A DNA stretch of 64,000 bases. Source: an uncultured Pelagibacteraceae bacterium (GTDB lineage Bacteria > Pseudomonadota > Alphaproteobacteria > Pelagibacterales > Pelagibacteraceae). Numbering within the stretch: position 1 is the first letter of the stretch; every line of letters starts with the position of its first letter. The translations under genes were made by a program, and so were the position numbers. Below the pieces are notes generated by a model, which saw only the letters and a program-made list of their open reading frames with translations, was not told the DNA's origin and did no database searches. Of the stretch, positions 16,845 to 25,859 are shown piece by piece. Location: positions 186,001 to 250,000 of the forward strand of contig CACHFP010000001.1 of NCBI GenBank assembly GCA_902579115.1. Reading direction: 5' to 3'.

Positions 16845-18929
16845 TTATTTTAATATTTTTGCAGATTTTAAAATAAAAGAATACTCTTCTGCTAGTTCTG
16901 TGATCGCATTGTCGCGGCCAGACATTCCTCCATGACCTGCTGCTTCCATTTTGCATTTTAATAATTGAGGATTGTTATCAGTTTTTGTCTCTCTAAGTTT
17001 TGCAATATATTTAACTGGTTCAGAGTAAAGGACTCTGTTGTCAAACAAAGATGTTGTAATAAGCATCGGCGGGTAATCTTTTTTATGAATATTGTTATAA
17101 GGTGCATAGGATAAGATATACTCAAAGTACTCCTTACTTTTTTTCGGGTTTCCCCACATCTCCCATTCGCCTGGTGTTAATGGTAATTTCTCATTTAACA
17201 TAGTTGTCATTGTGTCTACAAATGGAACTAACAAAAGCATTCCAAAAAATAAATCGGGAGCCATATTAGCTACAGCTCCACCTGTAAGACCTCCAGCAGA
17301 TCCGCCATAAAAACAAATTCCACCTTTGTAGGTATATCTTTGTTCTATAAGATGTTTGGCGCAAGCTATATAATCTAAAAAAGTATTTTTCTTAAATTTT
17401 TTTTTACCTTTTTCATGATGTCTATCTCCTAAATCTCCTCCGCCTCTAACATGGGCTATCGCAAAAGTAATTCCTCTATCAATTAAACAAAATCTTGAGG
17501 CACTAAATGATGGAGATATACTATGTTTGTATGCCCCGTAGGCATATAAAAGAATTTTTGATTTTCCATCTTGTTTTGCTGTTTTCAATCTAACTAAACT
17601 AATAGGTATCATTTGACCGTCATGGGACTCAGCCTTTATTCTTTCAACAACATAATTACCGGAGTCATGCCCAGATGGAACTTCTGTTTGTTTTACTAAT
17701 TTTTTTTGCTTTGAGACGATGTCATACTCGTATACTTGTCCTGGAGTTGCCATACTTTCCCATCCAACTCTAATCATTGTAGTATTTGTATCTCTTTGCA
17801 TTAAAGAAACACCAGGAACGCCTATTGGTTCATCTGAAATTTTAATTTCCTCTTCTTTGTTAGTTTTAATACTTCTTACAAAAAGTTTTGGTATAGCATC
17901 AGACTTTTCTGATCTAATAATATAATCATCTAAAAATTCAAACCCACCAATAACAGTCTCCTTTTTTGCTGGAATAAAAACTTCTAATCTATCTATCTGA
18001 TTAGTCTTACATCTGAGTACCTTATAATCTCTAGCCTCCTCATTGGTATGAACATAAAAATAACCTTGCCAAGAGTCTATTGAATAACGAACGTCATTTT
18101 TTCTTTTTTGAAAAAGTATGGGTTTAATTTCTTTAGCATCAGTAGAAAAAAAATATTCTTCAGTTGTTATGTGATCAGAAGTCCCAATAATGAAATATTT
18201 TTCATCAGAGGTAATACCAATACCACAAGTAAAAGTTTCATCTTTTTCCTCAAATATTAGTTGATCTTGATCGGTCGATGTTCCAATAACATGTTTGAAA
18301 ATTTGTCTTGGTCTATGATATTGATCTAATTTAGAGTAGAAAAAGCTTTTATTATCTAAAGCCCATGTGACGCTTCCGCTTGTATTTTCAATTACATCTT
18401 TTTCATTTTTTCCTGTTCTAAGATCTCTCAAATAAATTGTATAATATTCTGATCCTTTTAAATCTAGAGAATAGGCAATAAAATTATCACAATAAGAAGT
18501 GCTAACAGTACCAACTCCAAAATATTCTGAACCGGATTTCTTCTTCTCTAAATCTCCATCAAAAAAAATTTCTTCGGGTTTAGAACCATCAATTAGTTGT
18601 CTCATTCTTTTACCGTAATTACCCTTAGCTTCTGTTTTTGACCAATAATAATATCTTTTATCTTTATATTTTAATCCAGTGTCATCTAATTTAATTTTCC
18701 CTTTGATTTCGTTAAATAAATTTTTCTGTAATTCTTTAACGTCTGTGAAGTAGTCTTCAGTTATTTTGTTGTTAGCTTCTATGTAATCCTTGACCTCAGT
18801 ATTTAACTTTTTTGGATCCTTTAAAACTTCAAGGATATTTGGCTGATCAACCCATGAATAATCATCTTCTAGTGGAATTCCGTGATAATTTTTCGTAGTC
18901 TTTATTTTTTTAAGTTTTGGTATATTCAT
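16845..18929 (-). CDS. ptrB: Oligopeptidase B (protease II, family S9A)
   Basis: 694-residue serine peptidase of the prolyl oligopeptidase family that cleaves short peptides after basic residues. An N-terminal beta-propeller (about residues 60-400) gates a C-terminal alpha/beta-hydrolase domain; the nucleophile is in YGGSAGG, preceded by AHVRGGGDLG and followed by the MLITTSLFDNRV and GHGGMSGRD segments carrying the catalytic Asp and His. Length and motifs fit the family. The DnaJ-domain gene diverges from its start with almost no gap, so the promoter must overlap one of the coding regions. Confidence 0.94.
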   Translation of the reverse strand: MNIPKLKKIKTTKNYHGIPLEDDYSWVDQPNILEVLKDPKKLNTEVKDYIEANNKITEDYFTDVKELQKNLFNEIKGKIKLDDTGLKYKDKRYYYWSKTEAKGNYGKRMRQLIDGSKPEEIFFDGDLEKKKSGSEYFGVGTVSTSYCDNFIAYSLDLKGSEYYTIYLRDLRTGKNEKDVIENTSGSVTWALDNKSFFYSKLDQYHRPRQIFKHVIGTSTDQDQLIFEEKDETFTCGIGITSDEKYFIIGTSDHITTEEYFFSTDAKEIKPILFQKRKNDVRYSIDSWQGYFYVHTNEEARDYKVLRCKTNQIDRLEVFIPAKKETVIGGFEFLDDYIIRSEKSDAIPKLFVRSIKTNKEEEIKISDEPIGVPGVSLMQRDTNTTMIRVGWESMATPGQVYEYDIVSKQKKLVKQTEVPSGHDSGNYVVERIKAESHDGQMIPISLVRLKTAKQDGKSKILLYAYGAYKHSISPSFSASRFCLIDRGITFAIAHVRGGGDLGDRHHEKGKKKFKKNTFLDYIACAKHLIEQRYTYKGGICFYGGSAGGLTGGAVANMAPDLFFGMLLLVPFVDTMTTMLNEKLPLTPGEWEMWGNPKKSKEYFEYILSYAPYNNIHKKDYPPMLITTSLFDNRVLYSEPVKYIAKLRETKTDNNPQLLKCKMEAAGHGGMSGRDNAITELAEEYSFILKSAKILK

Positions 18930-18942
18930 AGTGAGAAATTAT

Positions 18943-19455
18943 ATGAATTTGTTTTTGTTGGGAATTATCATTTTCGTCGTAATCTACCTTTTTCTAAATT
19001 GGTTCGCTAGGGCTAGTTCAAAAAAGATTGCTACAACTATAAAAAAAATTGCAATTTATATATCATTGATACTAGCTGTACTATTTACAATTGGCGGTAA
19101 ATTCATCTTCAGTCTCCCAATGTGGTTGATCTTGCTCTCTGGGCTCAAGATTAAAGGGTTTACTGCTCTGCAAATGTATCAATTATGGAGATTAATCCAA
19201 TTTATGAAAAATAACGCAGGAAGATTTTCTCAAGGTCAGTTTGGCCAAACTCCAGGATCATCAAGTCTTACATCAGAAGAAGCTTATAAATTGCTAGGAT
19301 TAAAAAAGGGTGCGAGCAAAGAAGAAGTTTTAAAAGCAGCTAATCAATTACAAAAAAAAATTCATCCTGATATGAACCGTAATGTAGACAGTTCTAGATT
19401 GAGTCAATTAGTAAATGAAGCAAAAGAAAAAATATTAAAAACTGATTTTAGTTAG
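18943..19455 (+). CDS. Membrane-anchored DnaJ-domain protein
   Basis: Three or so hydrophobic segments in the first 80 residues (including IFVVIYLFLNWFA and IYISLILAVLFTIGG) are followed by a linker and a C-terminal J-domain (SEEAYKLLGLKKGASKEEVL ... IHPDMN) that keeps the HPD motif needed to stimulate DnaK. The layout, membrane part then C-terminal J-domain, matches the TIM14/Pam18-like DnaJ proteins common in Alphaproteobacteria. The ATG at 18943 is chosen; a GTG at 18931 would leave one base to the divergent gene start. Role as DnaK recruiter at the membrane is inferred. The 3' end overlaps the convergent GT9 gene by 8 bases. Confidence 0.83.
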   Translation: MNLFLLGIIIFVVIYLFLNWFARASSKKIATTIKKIAIYISLILAVLFTIGGKFIFSLPMWLILLSGLKIKGFTALQMYQLWRLIQFMKNNAGRFSQGQFGQTPGSSSLTSEEAYKLLGLKKGASKEEVLKAANQLQKKIHPDMNRNVDSSRLSQLVNEAKEKILKTDFS

Positions 19456-20410
19456 TTAAAAGCTCAATACATTTGTTATAAACTTTATCAAAAGAGATCT
19501 TGTCTGCACCCAAAGTATCGTGGGTTGTTGTCTCTTCAGTCTCACCTTCTGGGATAATTACATTAATATTTTTTGAATACTTTCCATAAGCCAAGACTGG
19601 ACTATCCATAAACAAAGCTACAGTTTTTAAATTAAGAGCCGCACTGATATGCATAAAACCTGTATCATTTCCGCAGTATAAATTACAATTTGCTATGATT
19701 GGAAGCATTTGATTTATCTTTAAGTTATTTAAAGATACACAATTAGATCCTATATTTGAATTCGATATTTCATTTATCAAAGGCTGGTCATTTTTTCCAG
19801 CTGCTAAATAAAATTTCGATGGAAATTTTTGATTTATTTTTACACTTAATTTAATAAAATTTTTTATTTCCCAGCGTTTAGTTGGTCCGGATGCACTAAT
19901 ACCTAATACGATACATTTATTATTTAATGACATTTTTTTTTTAGCTTTTAATATCTTATCTTGATTGACAAAGAGTTTTGGTTGTGTTGATACAATTTTA
20001 TCAATTTCATTCTCAGTAAAAATTTTTGCTGTATTTACAACATGCTGCCCCTTTTTTTTAAATAGAGGATATTGAGCAATTTTTTTTATTCCTGCAAATT
20101 TACAAACTAAAAAATATCTTACTGAACTATTAAATATGAATACTTTATCAAATTTTTTTTCTTTAATATCTTTTATCAACTTTATAAATCCATTTAAACC
20201 ATCGTGGCTACCAGTTTCATTTTCTAAGCGATCTAATGTTATGACTTCTTTGATATGAGGATCGTCTTGAAAAAGATCTTTTGCCCTAGTATTTTCTTTG
20301 GCTAATATGGAAACTGGTTTTTCATATTTTTTCGAGATTTCATGTATATAATTCAGGTGAATTATACAGTCTCCTAGCCCAACTTTATTTATTAGAATCA
20401 GAACTTTCAT
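19448..20410 (-). CDS. Glycosyltransferase family 9 (heptosyltransferase-like)
   Basis: 320 residues with the GT9 pattern: N-terminal ILINKVGLGDCIIHLNYI, a mid-domain GISASGPTKRWEIKNF nucleotide-sugar segment, and the C-terminal CNLYCGNDTGFMHISAALN motif. Such enzymes add heptose or other sugars to lipopolysaccharide core on the cytoplasmic face of the inner membrane. No other LPS core genes flank it, so the acceptor is not known. Confidence 0.85.
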   Translation of the reverse strand: MKVLILINKVGLGDCIIHLNYIHEISKKYEKPVSILAKENTRAKDLFQDDPHIKEVITLDRLENETGSHDGLNGFIKLIKDIKEKKFDKVFIFNSSVRYFLVCKFAGIKKIAQYPLFKKKGQHVVNTAKIFTENEIDKIVSTQPKLFVNQDKILKAKKKMSLNNKCIVLGISASGPTKRWEIKNFIKLSVKINQKFPSKFYLAAGKNDQPLINEISNSNIGSNCVSLNNLKINQMLPIIANCNLYCGNDTGFMHISAALNLKTVALFMDSPVLAYGKYSKNINVIIPEGETEETTTHDTLGADKISFDKVYNKCIELLTN

Positions 20411-20457
20411 TTTTGAAACTTATATTATAATTTATTTCAATAAATTGGGACAATAAG

Positions 20458-21342
20458 ATGTTGAAACGAGGCGTATACGCAGCAAGTTTAAGTGTTTTAA
20501 ATAAAGACTTAACGTTAAATGTTGAGGCTACTATTTCTCATGCTGAGAATCTAATCAAAAACGGATTACATGGATGCTTCTTTTTTGGAAGCACTGGAAT
20601 GTCACAACTGATTTCTAAAAATGAAAAAATGGAGCTAATTTCAAAAATTTCTACACACAAACAAAGGAAACACTTTTATTTAGGTACAGGCTGTAACAGT
20701 CTTAATGAAAATATTGAGTTAATAAAATATGCCAGCGAGTTTAATTTTAATACGATTTTGTTAATGCCAAGCGCGTACTATGTTGGAAATTCTGATGAGG
20801 GAGTTTTTGAGTTTTACAAAAAAATAATTTTAGCATGCCCAAAAATTAAAATTGTAATTTATAATTTTCAAAAATTATCTGGTTATATTTTTTCAGTTGA
20901 TGCAATTACAAAATTAGTTAAGTCATTTCCTAAAAATATAATTGGAGTTAAAGATTCATCTTATAATTTATATGAAAATTTAAAAATTAAAAATTTTTTA
21001 ATATTTCCTGGCAGCGAGGCTAAACTACTTAAAGGATTAGAAAAAGGATCTAGCGGTGTTATAAGTGCAGTTACTAACTCAACGCACTTCTTAGCCAGAA
21101 AAGTATTTGATGATTTTGAAAATAAGATGCCCCAAACAAAAAATGATCAATTAATAGGTGTTCGTGAAACCTTCGATGGCTATAATTTAATATCAGCTTT
21201 ACACAGTTTTCATTCGATAAAAGATGAAAATTATAAGAATATATTACCTCCACTTACTTTGTTAAGTGAGCAAAAACTTAAAGAACTTATTAAAAAATTA
21301 AATAAACTAAAATTTATTAGTGAAAAAAACCTAGCAGCGTAA
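20458..21342 (+). CDS. DapA/NAL-superfamily aldolase or lyase
   Basis: 294-residue TIM-barrel protein of the dihydrodipicolinate synthase/N-acetylneuraminate lyase superfamily. The Schiff-base Lys is in IIGVKDSS (about residue 164) and the active-site Tyr in VIYNFQKLSGY. Two family motifs are altered: GTTGE is GSTGM, and the Pro of YNxP is Gln. These changes argue against an ordinary lysine-pathway DapA and for a 2-keto-acid aldolase of another substrate. The cfa gene starts three bases after its stop, so the two are co-transcribed. Confidence 0.82.
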   Translation: MLKRGVYAASLSVLNKDLTLNVEATISHAENLIKNGLHGCFFFGSTGMSQLISKNEKMELISKISTHKQRKHFYLGTGCNSLNENIELIKYASEFNFNTILLMPSAYYVGNSDEGVFEFYKKIILACPKIKIVIYNFQKLSGYIFSVDAITKLVKSFPKNIIGVKDSSYNLYENLKIKNFLIFPGSEAKLLKGLEKGSSGVISAVTNSTHFLARKVFDDFENKMPQTKNDQLIGVRETFDGYNLISALHSFHSIKDENYKNILPPLTLLSEQKLKELIKKLNKLKFISEKNLAA

Positions 21343-21345
21343 TTT

Positions 21346-22551
21346 ATGATCTTAGCAAAATTATTTACAAAAATTTTCAAAGAAGGTGGAATAATACTAA
21401 TTGACTCTGAAAATCAAAAATATATTTGTGGTTCACCAAGACAGATCAACCCTATAACTTTAAAACTTTTGAAAAAAGATTTAAATTGGAAAATTTTGCT
21501 CAATCCTGAACTTGAATTTCCTGAAGGTTTTATGAGAGGAGATATAGTCATTGAAAATGCCTCGTTGAAGGAATTTTTAATGGAAGTTCTTAAAAATCTA
21601 GGAAGAAGTGAAGTTAGCACAACAAGTATTTTTTTTAAAAAAATTTATCAAGCATGGAGATTTATTAGTAATTTCAATTTTCCAGGTAAATCAAAAAAAA
21701 ATGTTGAGGCCCACTATGATATTGGTGGAAGAAAAGGCGAAATTCTTTATGATGTGATGCTTGATAAGCACCATCGTCAATATAGCTGTGGTTACTGGAA
21801 AGAAGAAACTAAAACTTTAGAACAGGCACAAGAAAATAAAATCCAACATATAATAAAAAAACTTGATATTAAAAAAAATCAAAGAGTTTTAGATATTGGT
21901 TGCGGGTGGGGCGGTCTTTGTTTTGAGATAGCAAAACAGTATGACTGTGAAGTAACTGGAATTTCATTAAGTACTAATCAAATAAATTACTGTAAAGAGA
22001 AGGCCAAGAAGTTAGGTTTGGAAAATCAAGTTAAATTCGAATTAATAGATTATAGATTAGTAAATGGAAACTACGATCGTATTGTGTCAGTAGGTTTTGG
22101 GGAACACTTGGGAGTAAAGTTTTACAACACTTTTTTTAAGAAAATTAACAGTCTCTTAAATGAAAATGGAAATTTCCTATTTCATCTAATTGGTGTTGTG
22201 GACAAACCCTCTGCTCCAAATCAATTCATAAATAAATACATTTTTCCAGGGGGTGTATGTCCCTCACTGAGTCAACTTATAAAACCAATAGAGAAAACTG
22301 GTCTAATCGTTGCTGACACAGAAACTTTAATTAGACATTACGATAAAACACTTGAGGCTTGGCTAGAAAGATTTTTAGCAAAAAGGAACGAGATGAAAGA
22401 TTTGTTTGATGAAAAATTTTGTAAAATGTGGGAATTTTATTTAGCAAGCTGTGCGGCAGCTTTCAGATACCGCGATCTTGTTGTTTTTCAATTACAAATT
22501 GTCAAGAACTTTCATTCTGCTCATAGAACAAGAGACTATATATATTCATAA
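21346..22551 (+). CDS. cfa: Cyclopropane-fatty-acyl-phospholipid synthase family methyltransferase
   Basis: 401 residues. An N-terminal domain (1-120) precedes a SAM-dependent methyltransferase domain with VLDIGCGWGGLCFEIA (motif I, about residues 180-195). The catalytic-core segments AHYDIGG, SVGFGEHLG and HRTRDYIYS near the C-terminus match CFA synthases, which convert unsaturated acyl chains in membrane phospholipid to cyclopropane chains. It follows the DapA-like gene by three bases. A stem-loop begins just after the stop codon. Confidence 0.9.
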   Translation: MILAKLFTKIFKEGGIILIDSENQKYICGSPRQINPITLKLLKKDLNWKILLNPELEFPEGFMRGDIVIENASLKEFLMEVLKNLGRSEVSTTSIFFKKIYQAWRFISNFNFPGKSKKNVEAHYDIGGRKGEILYDVMLDKHHRQYSCGYWKEETKTLEQAQENKIQHIIKKLDIKKNQRVLDIGCGWGGLCFEIAKQYDCEVTGISLSTNQINYCKEKAKKLGLENQVKFELIDYRLVNGNYDRIVSVGFGEHLGVKFYNTFFKKINSLLNENGNFLFHLIGVVDKPSAPNQFINKYIFPGGVCPSLSQLIKPIEKTGLIVADTETLIRHYDKTLEAWLERFLAKRNEMKDLFDEKFCKMWEFYLASCAAAFRYRDLVVFQLQIVKNFHSAHRTRDYIYS

Positions 22552-22553
22552 AA

Positions 22554-22577
22554 ACTGTTATTAAATAAAATAACAGT
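22554..22577 (+). other. Hairpin abutting a start codon
   Basis: ACTGTTATT / AATAACAGT (22554-22562 and 22569-22577) is a perfect 9-base-pair stem with a 6-base loop that ends immediately before the ATG at 22578. It lies between cfa and the basic coiled-coil gene. No T-run follows, so it reads more like a control of translation initiation or an mRNA-end structure than a terminator. Confidence 0.5.
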
Positions 22578-23786
22578 ATGAAAAGAAAAAAAAAGAAACT
22601 TAAAAAAATTAAGTCAATAAAATCAAAAAAATTAAGATCAAAAAAAAGTGTTAAAAGAAGAAAAAAAATTACCAAAAGAAAATCAAGAATAAAAAGAATT
22701 ATTAAAAAAAAAGGAAAAACTAAGTCACGAAAAAAAAAATTTATTTCTTCTAAATTCAAAAATAAAAAAACACAAAAAACAAGAGCAGTTGTATCTGGAA
22801 TTTTAAGTTTTAGTGATAAATTGAGATCAATGCTCAGATTTAATTTTAATCTGGATAAATCTCTGCAGAAATTTTTTCAAGGTATTTCTAATCGAGTTTC
22901 AAATATAAAAAAAGTTATTCAAGAAGAAAGAGAAAAACAAAAAAAAATTAAAATTCAAGCAATGCAGAGAGAGAAAATAGAAGCGCAAAAACGTTTTAAG
23001 CAACAAGAAGAGCTTGCAATTAAAGCTAAAGCACTTGAGCTTAGAGAAGAAGAAAAATTAGGCCGTGAGAGAAAGATAGAATTGCAGAAATTTATAAGAT
23101 TGGAGCAAGCTGAACTTAGAAAAGAGCAAGCAGAGAAACAGAGAAAATTTTTAGAACAAATTGCTTTAGAAAAAAAGATAGAGCAATTTAGAAAAAGAGA
23201 GGCTTTAGAAATTAAAAATTTGGAAAAATACGTACTAAGTCAACAAAGAGAGTCCTACGAAGAAGTTCAACAACGCATAGAGAGAATTAAAGAAAAATAT
23301 AGATCTTTAAGAGAACAAAAAGTTAATGAAGCAATCAGAGAAAGAGTTGCTCAATTAGGAATTAAAATTGAAGATACAGATAATAAGGAAACTTTATTAG
23401 AAAAAGAGAGAATTTATAATCAGGAACGAGAAAAAATTGAGTATGCTTTAGAAAGTTTTTACAGATCTGCCCACAGTTTATGTTTTCAAATTAACAAAAG
23501 ATATATTCCAAAATATTTGAGTATTATGAGGGTCGTTGATCGAAGATTTGAGACTGGTGAAATATTTATAAAATGGGATGATACCGCAGAGGATGATTGG
23601 TTAATTTTAATATACATCAAAGATAATTCACCTGATGAAGGAATTATAATTGAAGATAAATCGAATCCAGAAAAACATAATTCTTATGAATTTAAACCTA
23701 CGGAAATATTTAGAGCTTCAGATCTTATGGTGGATTCGCTAACTAAATTGCTTGATAGAGAAAGAAATAAAAAAAAAGTTAGTTGA
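22578..23786 (+). CDS. Lys/Arg-rich coiled-coil protein of unknown function
   Basis: 402 residues in three parts. Residues 1-70 are almost entirely Lys, Arg, Ser and Ile, histone-tail-like and likely to bind nucleic acid or another polyanion. Residues about 105-290 are a long heptad-rich, charged coiled coil (many EEREK, KRFKQQEE and AELRKEQAEKQRKF-type stretches). Residues 295-395 form a small folded-looking domain with aromatic and acidic residues (IFIKWDDTAEDDWLIL). I recognise no family. It abuts a hairpin at its start, has no visible ribosome site, and overlaps the convergent metallo-hydrolase gene by 8 bases. Confidence 0.8.
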   Translation: MKRKKKKLKKIKSIKSKKLRSKKSVKRRKKITKRKSRIKRIIKKKGKTKSRKKKFISSKFKNKKTQKTRAVVSGILSFSDKLRSMLRFNFNLDKSLQKFFQGISNRVSNIKKVIQEEREKQKKIKIQAMQREKIEAQKRFKQQEELAIKAKALELREEEKLGRERKIELQKFIRLEQAELRKEQAEKQRKFLEQIALEKKIEQFRKREALEIKNLEKYVLSQQRESYEEVQQRIERIKEKYRSLREQKVNEAIRERVAQLGIKIEDTDNKETLLEKERIYNQEREKIEYALESFYRSAHSLCFQINKRYIPKYLSIMRVVDRRFETGEIFIKWDDTAEDDWLILIYIKDNSPDEGIIIEDKSNPEKHNSYEFKPTEIFRASDLMVDSLTKLLDRERNKKKVS

Positions 23787-24861
23787 TAAGGTCTTTTAAT
23801 TTTTTAATCTCACCAATTTTGAATATAATTGCTTCGTCTTTTTCATAGCCGAACTTTTCAGCATTTTCTTTAAACCTTACAGGAGGTTCCCAGATCGGCT
23901 CCAAACTTAATATTGCTGTTCCCCAATGCATTCCTATAACTTTTTTTACCTCTAAGTCTTTCATTAAAGATAAAAGTTCTTCAGGATTTGCGTGAGCCGT
24001 AGATTTATCCTTGACTGGAACCAGTGGATAGAAATTATAAGCGCCTAAATTTCCAAAACCCAAATCGATAGGACCAAATTTTTTTCCTATTTCCTTGTAA
24101 AATGGAGCTGGTCCAGTATCACAAGCAAAAAAGATTTTTTTATCTTTGTATTCAATTAAAAAGCTCCCCCAAAGTGATCTATTTGTATTTCCATCTCCCC
24201 AGATCCATCGTTTGGACCAATGTTGACTTGGAAGCATTGTTACTGTGATTTCATCATTAATTTTAATTTTATCAAACCAATCCATTTCTTTAACAGTATC
24301 TTTTTTATATCCATTTTTTGTGAAATATTTCCCAAGCTTAAGAGGCACAAGAACTTTAGCATTCTTATAAGGAAAGTTTTTTATCGTACGAATACTCATG
24401 TGATCATAATGATTGTGTGTCAGCAAAAATAAATCTATTTTCGGAAGTTCTTTAAGAGTTAAAGGAGACTCTATGTATTTCTTGGGCCCAAATATCATAG
24501 GCCCATAATTCTTTTCAAAAACTGGATCAGTAATAATTGTAGTGTTTCCAAGTTTAATTATAAAGCTCGCATGATCAAGCCACATCACATATGAGTCGGA
24601 TTTATGTTTTTCAAGATTATCTAAAACTATTTTTTTATCAATTACATGTTCAGGTGGATAATCAATCTTAAGTTTCTTTTTTTCCTCCCTAAAAACTTTC
24701 CAATCCCATTTAAAATTAGGATCCCTTTTAGGACCTCCTTCAAGGTTTCTAAAAGCATATAATTTTCCGTCTTTATAAACATGATGATAAGGTTTTTTTT
24801 CCATAGCATCTAAATTAATACTTAATGAAAATAATGTACACAGAATAAGGGGTATTCGCAT
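23779..24861 (-). CDS. Exported metallo-beta-lactamase-fold hydrolase (COG2220/NAPE-PLD-like)
   Basis: The di-zinc motif HNHYDH (in LLTHNHYDHMSI) is preceded by WLDHASFIIKLGNTTIITDPVF and followed by LPSQHWSKRWIWGD, the pattern of the NAPE-PLD/UlaG-like branch. Taken from the ATG at 24861 (360 residues), residues 1-17 form a signal peptide (IPLILCTLFSLSINLDA), so the enzyme is probably periplasmic. A TTG at 24882 is possible but has no ribosome site. The ATG sits inside a perfect hairpin (separate entry). Substrate may be a phosphodiester or lactone; not determinable. Confidence 0.85.
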   Translation of the reverse strand: MRIPLILCTLFSLSINLDAMEKKPYHHVYKDGKLYAFRNLEGGPKRDPNFKWDWKVFREEKKKLKIDYPPEHVIDKKIVLDNLEKHKSDSYVMWLDHASFIIKLGNTTIITDPVFEKNYGPMIFGPKKYIESPLTLKELPKIDLFLLTHNHYDHMSIRTIKNFPYKNAKVLVPLKLGKYFTKNGYKKDTVKEMDWFDKIKINDEITVTMLPSQHWSKRWIWGDGNTNRSLWGSFLIEYKDKKIFFACDTGPAPFYKEIGKKFGPIDLGFGNLGAYNFYPLVPVKDKSTAHANPEELLSLMKDLEVKKVIGMHWGTAILSLEPIWEPPVRFKENAEKFGYEKDEAIIFKIGEIKKLKDLIN

Positions 24862-24871
24862 ACCCCTTATT
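24844..24871 (-). other. 12-bp perfect hairpin enclosing the hydrolase start codon
   Basis: AATAAGGGGTAT / ATACCCCTTATT with a four-base loop. On the minus strand it contains the AAGGGG stretch and the start codon of the metallo-hydrolase at 24861. No T-run follows in either direction, so an ordinary terminator for the upstream small lipoprotein is less likely than a translation-control hairpin. Confidence 0.55.
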
Positions 24872-24899
24872 AGCACAGACAATTAAATTTAAAAGGAAA

Positions 24900-25103
24900 T
24901 TAAATATCTGAACAATTAGATTTATTTATTCTCTTATCAAATGATTTAAGCGCTTCTTCTGAGATAACCCAAACATACGAGCTCTCTTTTAAACCATTCT
25001 CGTCAGCCGCAGTACATCTTTTACCAAATTTTACTTTGGCTATGTTGCCTCCAGCACAATTAGTTAACATTAACAACAAAATTAAAGTAGATAATATTTT
25101 CAT
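24900..25103 (-). CDS. Small lipoprotein of unknown function
   Basis: 67 residues: signal peptide with hydrophobic residues 3-13 and lipobox LTNC (Cys16). The mature ~50 residues contain two further Cys (GKRCTAAD and SNCSDI) and a YVWVISEEALKSFDKR stretch. No family recognised. Located 38 bases upstream of the metallo-hydrolase on the same strand, so possibly co-transcribed. Confidence 0.65.
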   Translation of the reverse strand: MKILSTLILLLMLTNCAGGNIAKVKFGKRCTAADENGLKESSYVWVISEEALKSFDKRINKSNCSDI

Positions 25104-25211
25104 AATTAAGATTTACGCTTAGAGTCTGTGCTTTGCTTGGCATAATTTGGACCAAAAAAAGAAATTGAAACTTTATTGAATAAGATAAATTTTAGCCTTA
25201 TGATTGAAATT

Positions 25212-25604
25212 ATGTCCAAAAGCCACATTTATAAATTAAAAGTTTTTGTTGAGGACGTTGACTTTGGTCGGGTATTTTATTCTAGATATCTTCAGTATAT
25301 TGAGAGAGCTAGAACGGAGCTAATACACCAAAAATTTAATCTTTCTCTAACCCAACTTATGGACGAGCACGATATTATGTTTGTAGTTAGAACCTGTAAC
25401 ATTAGATATCTAAAATCTGCTGTTTTTGAGGATAATTTAAGTGTTGAAACAACCATTTTAAAAAAAACCAACGTTAGACTAAATTTGCTTCAAGAAGTTA
25501 AAAGAGGCTCAGAAATTCTTGTCAGTGCGGAAGTTGAACTAGCAGCGGTAGATCGAAGTGGGTCAATAAAAAAACTTCCTAAAGATTTTTTTGTAAAAAT
25601 TTAA
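25212..25604 (+). CDS. ybgC: YbgC-like acyl-CoA thioesterase (hotdog fold)
   Basis: 4-hydroxybenzoyl-CoA thioesterase-type hotdog domain: VEDVDFGRVFYSRYLQYIERARTE corresponds to the family DTDAxGVVYHxxYL motif, with the catalytic Asp kept and the usual His replaced by Ser. The start is set at the Met of MSKSHIYK (131 residues); longer versions use a TTG or another ATG without support. In other Proteobacteria ybgC heads the tol-pal operon; here it stands alone. The substrate is presumably a short-chain acyl-CoA. Confidence 0.82.
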   Translation: MSKSHIYKLKVFVEDVDFGRVFYSRYLQYIERARTELIHQKFNLSLTQLMDEHDIMFVVRTCNIRYLKSAVFEDNLSVETTILKKTNVRLNLLQEVKRGSEILVSAEVELAAVDRSGSIKKLPKDFFVKI

Positions 25605-25717
25605 ATTTGGCCAAGAAACGCCTAATATCTGCCTAAATTTTCGTTATAAACTATATTCAACTTAAGTTTGCAAATTCAGCAATACTCACAGAGTTAAAAA
25701 TAAACTAAAAGGGAATC

Positions 25718-25840
25718 ATGAGAATTAAACAACTAAAAAAAAACAAGTTAAAAATTAACATTAATAAGAAATTCAAAAAAATCTCTCTTTTCGAACTTCA
25801 AAATAGTCCAAAATTTCTAAATTTTAGAGTTCGAGCATAA
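25718..25840 (+). CDS. Possible 40-residue basic peptide upstream of purE
   Basis: ATG at 25718 with a weak AAGGGA site three bases upstream, 40 codons, TAA at 25838. The peptide is Lys/Asn/Ile-rich at its start (MRIKQLKKNKLKINI) and ends KFLNFRVRA. It lies in a 312-base gap between ybgC and purE and is followed 20 bases later by a strong intrinsic terminator, so the gap seems to hold a short independent transcript. Bases 25605-25717 upstream contain only A/T-rich sequence with a possible promoter (TATAAAC, TTGCAAA stretches). It could instead be a non-coding RNA. Confidence 0.4.
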   Translation: MRIKQLKKNKLKININKKFKKISLFELQNSPKFLNFRVRA

Positions 25841-25859
25841 TCTTTCCTCCTAAATTAAC

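Noticed and set aside
22502..22759. Phe/Leu-rich minus-strand frame opposite the Lys-rich gene start
   Set aside because: Mirror of the poly-Lys codons; looks like a membrane protein only because AAA/AAG reads as TTT/CTT.
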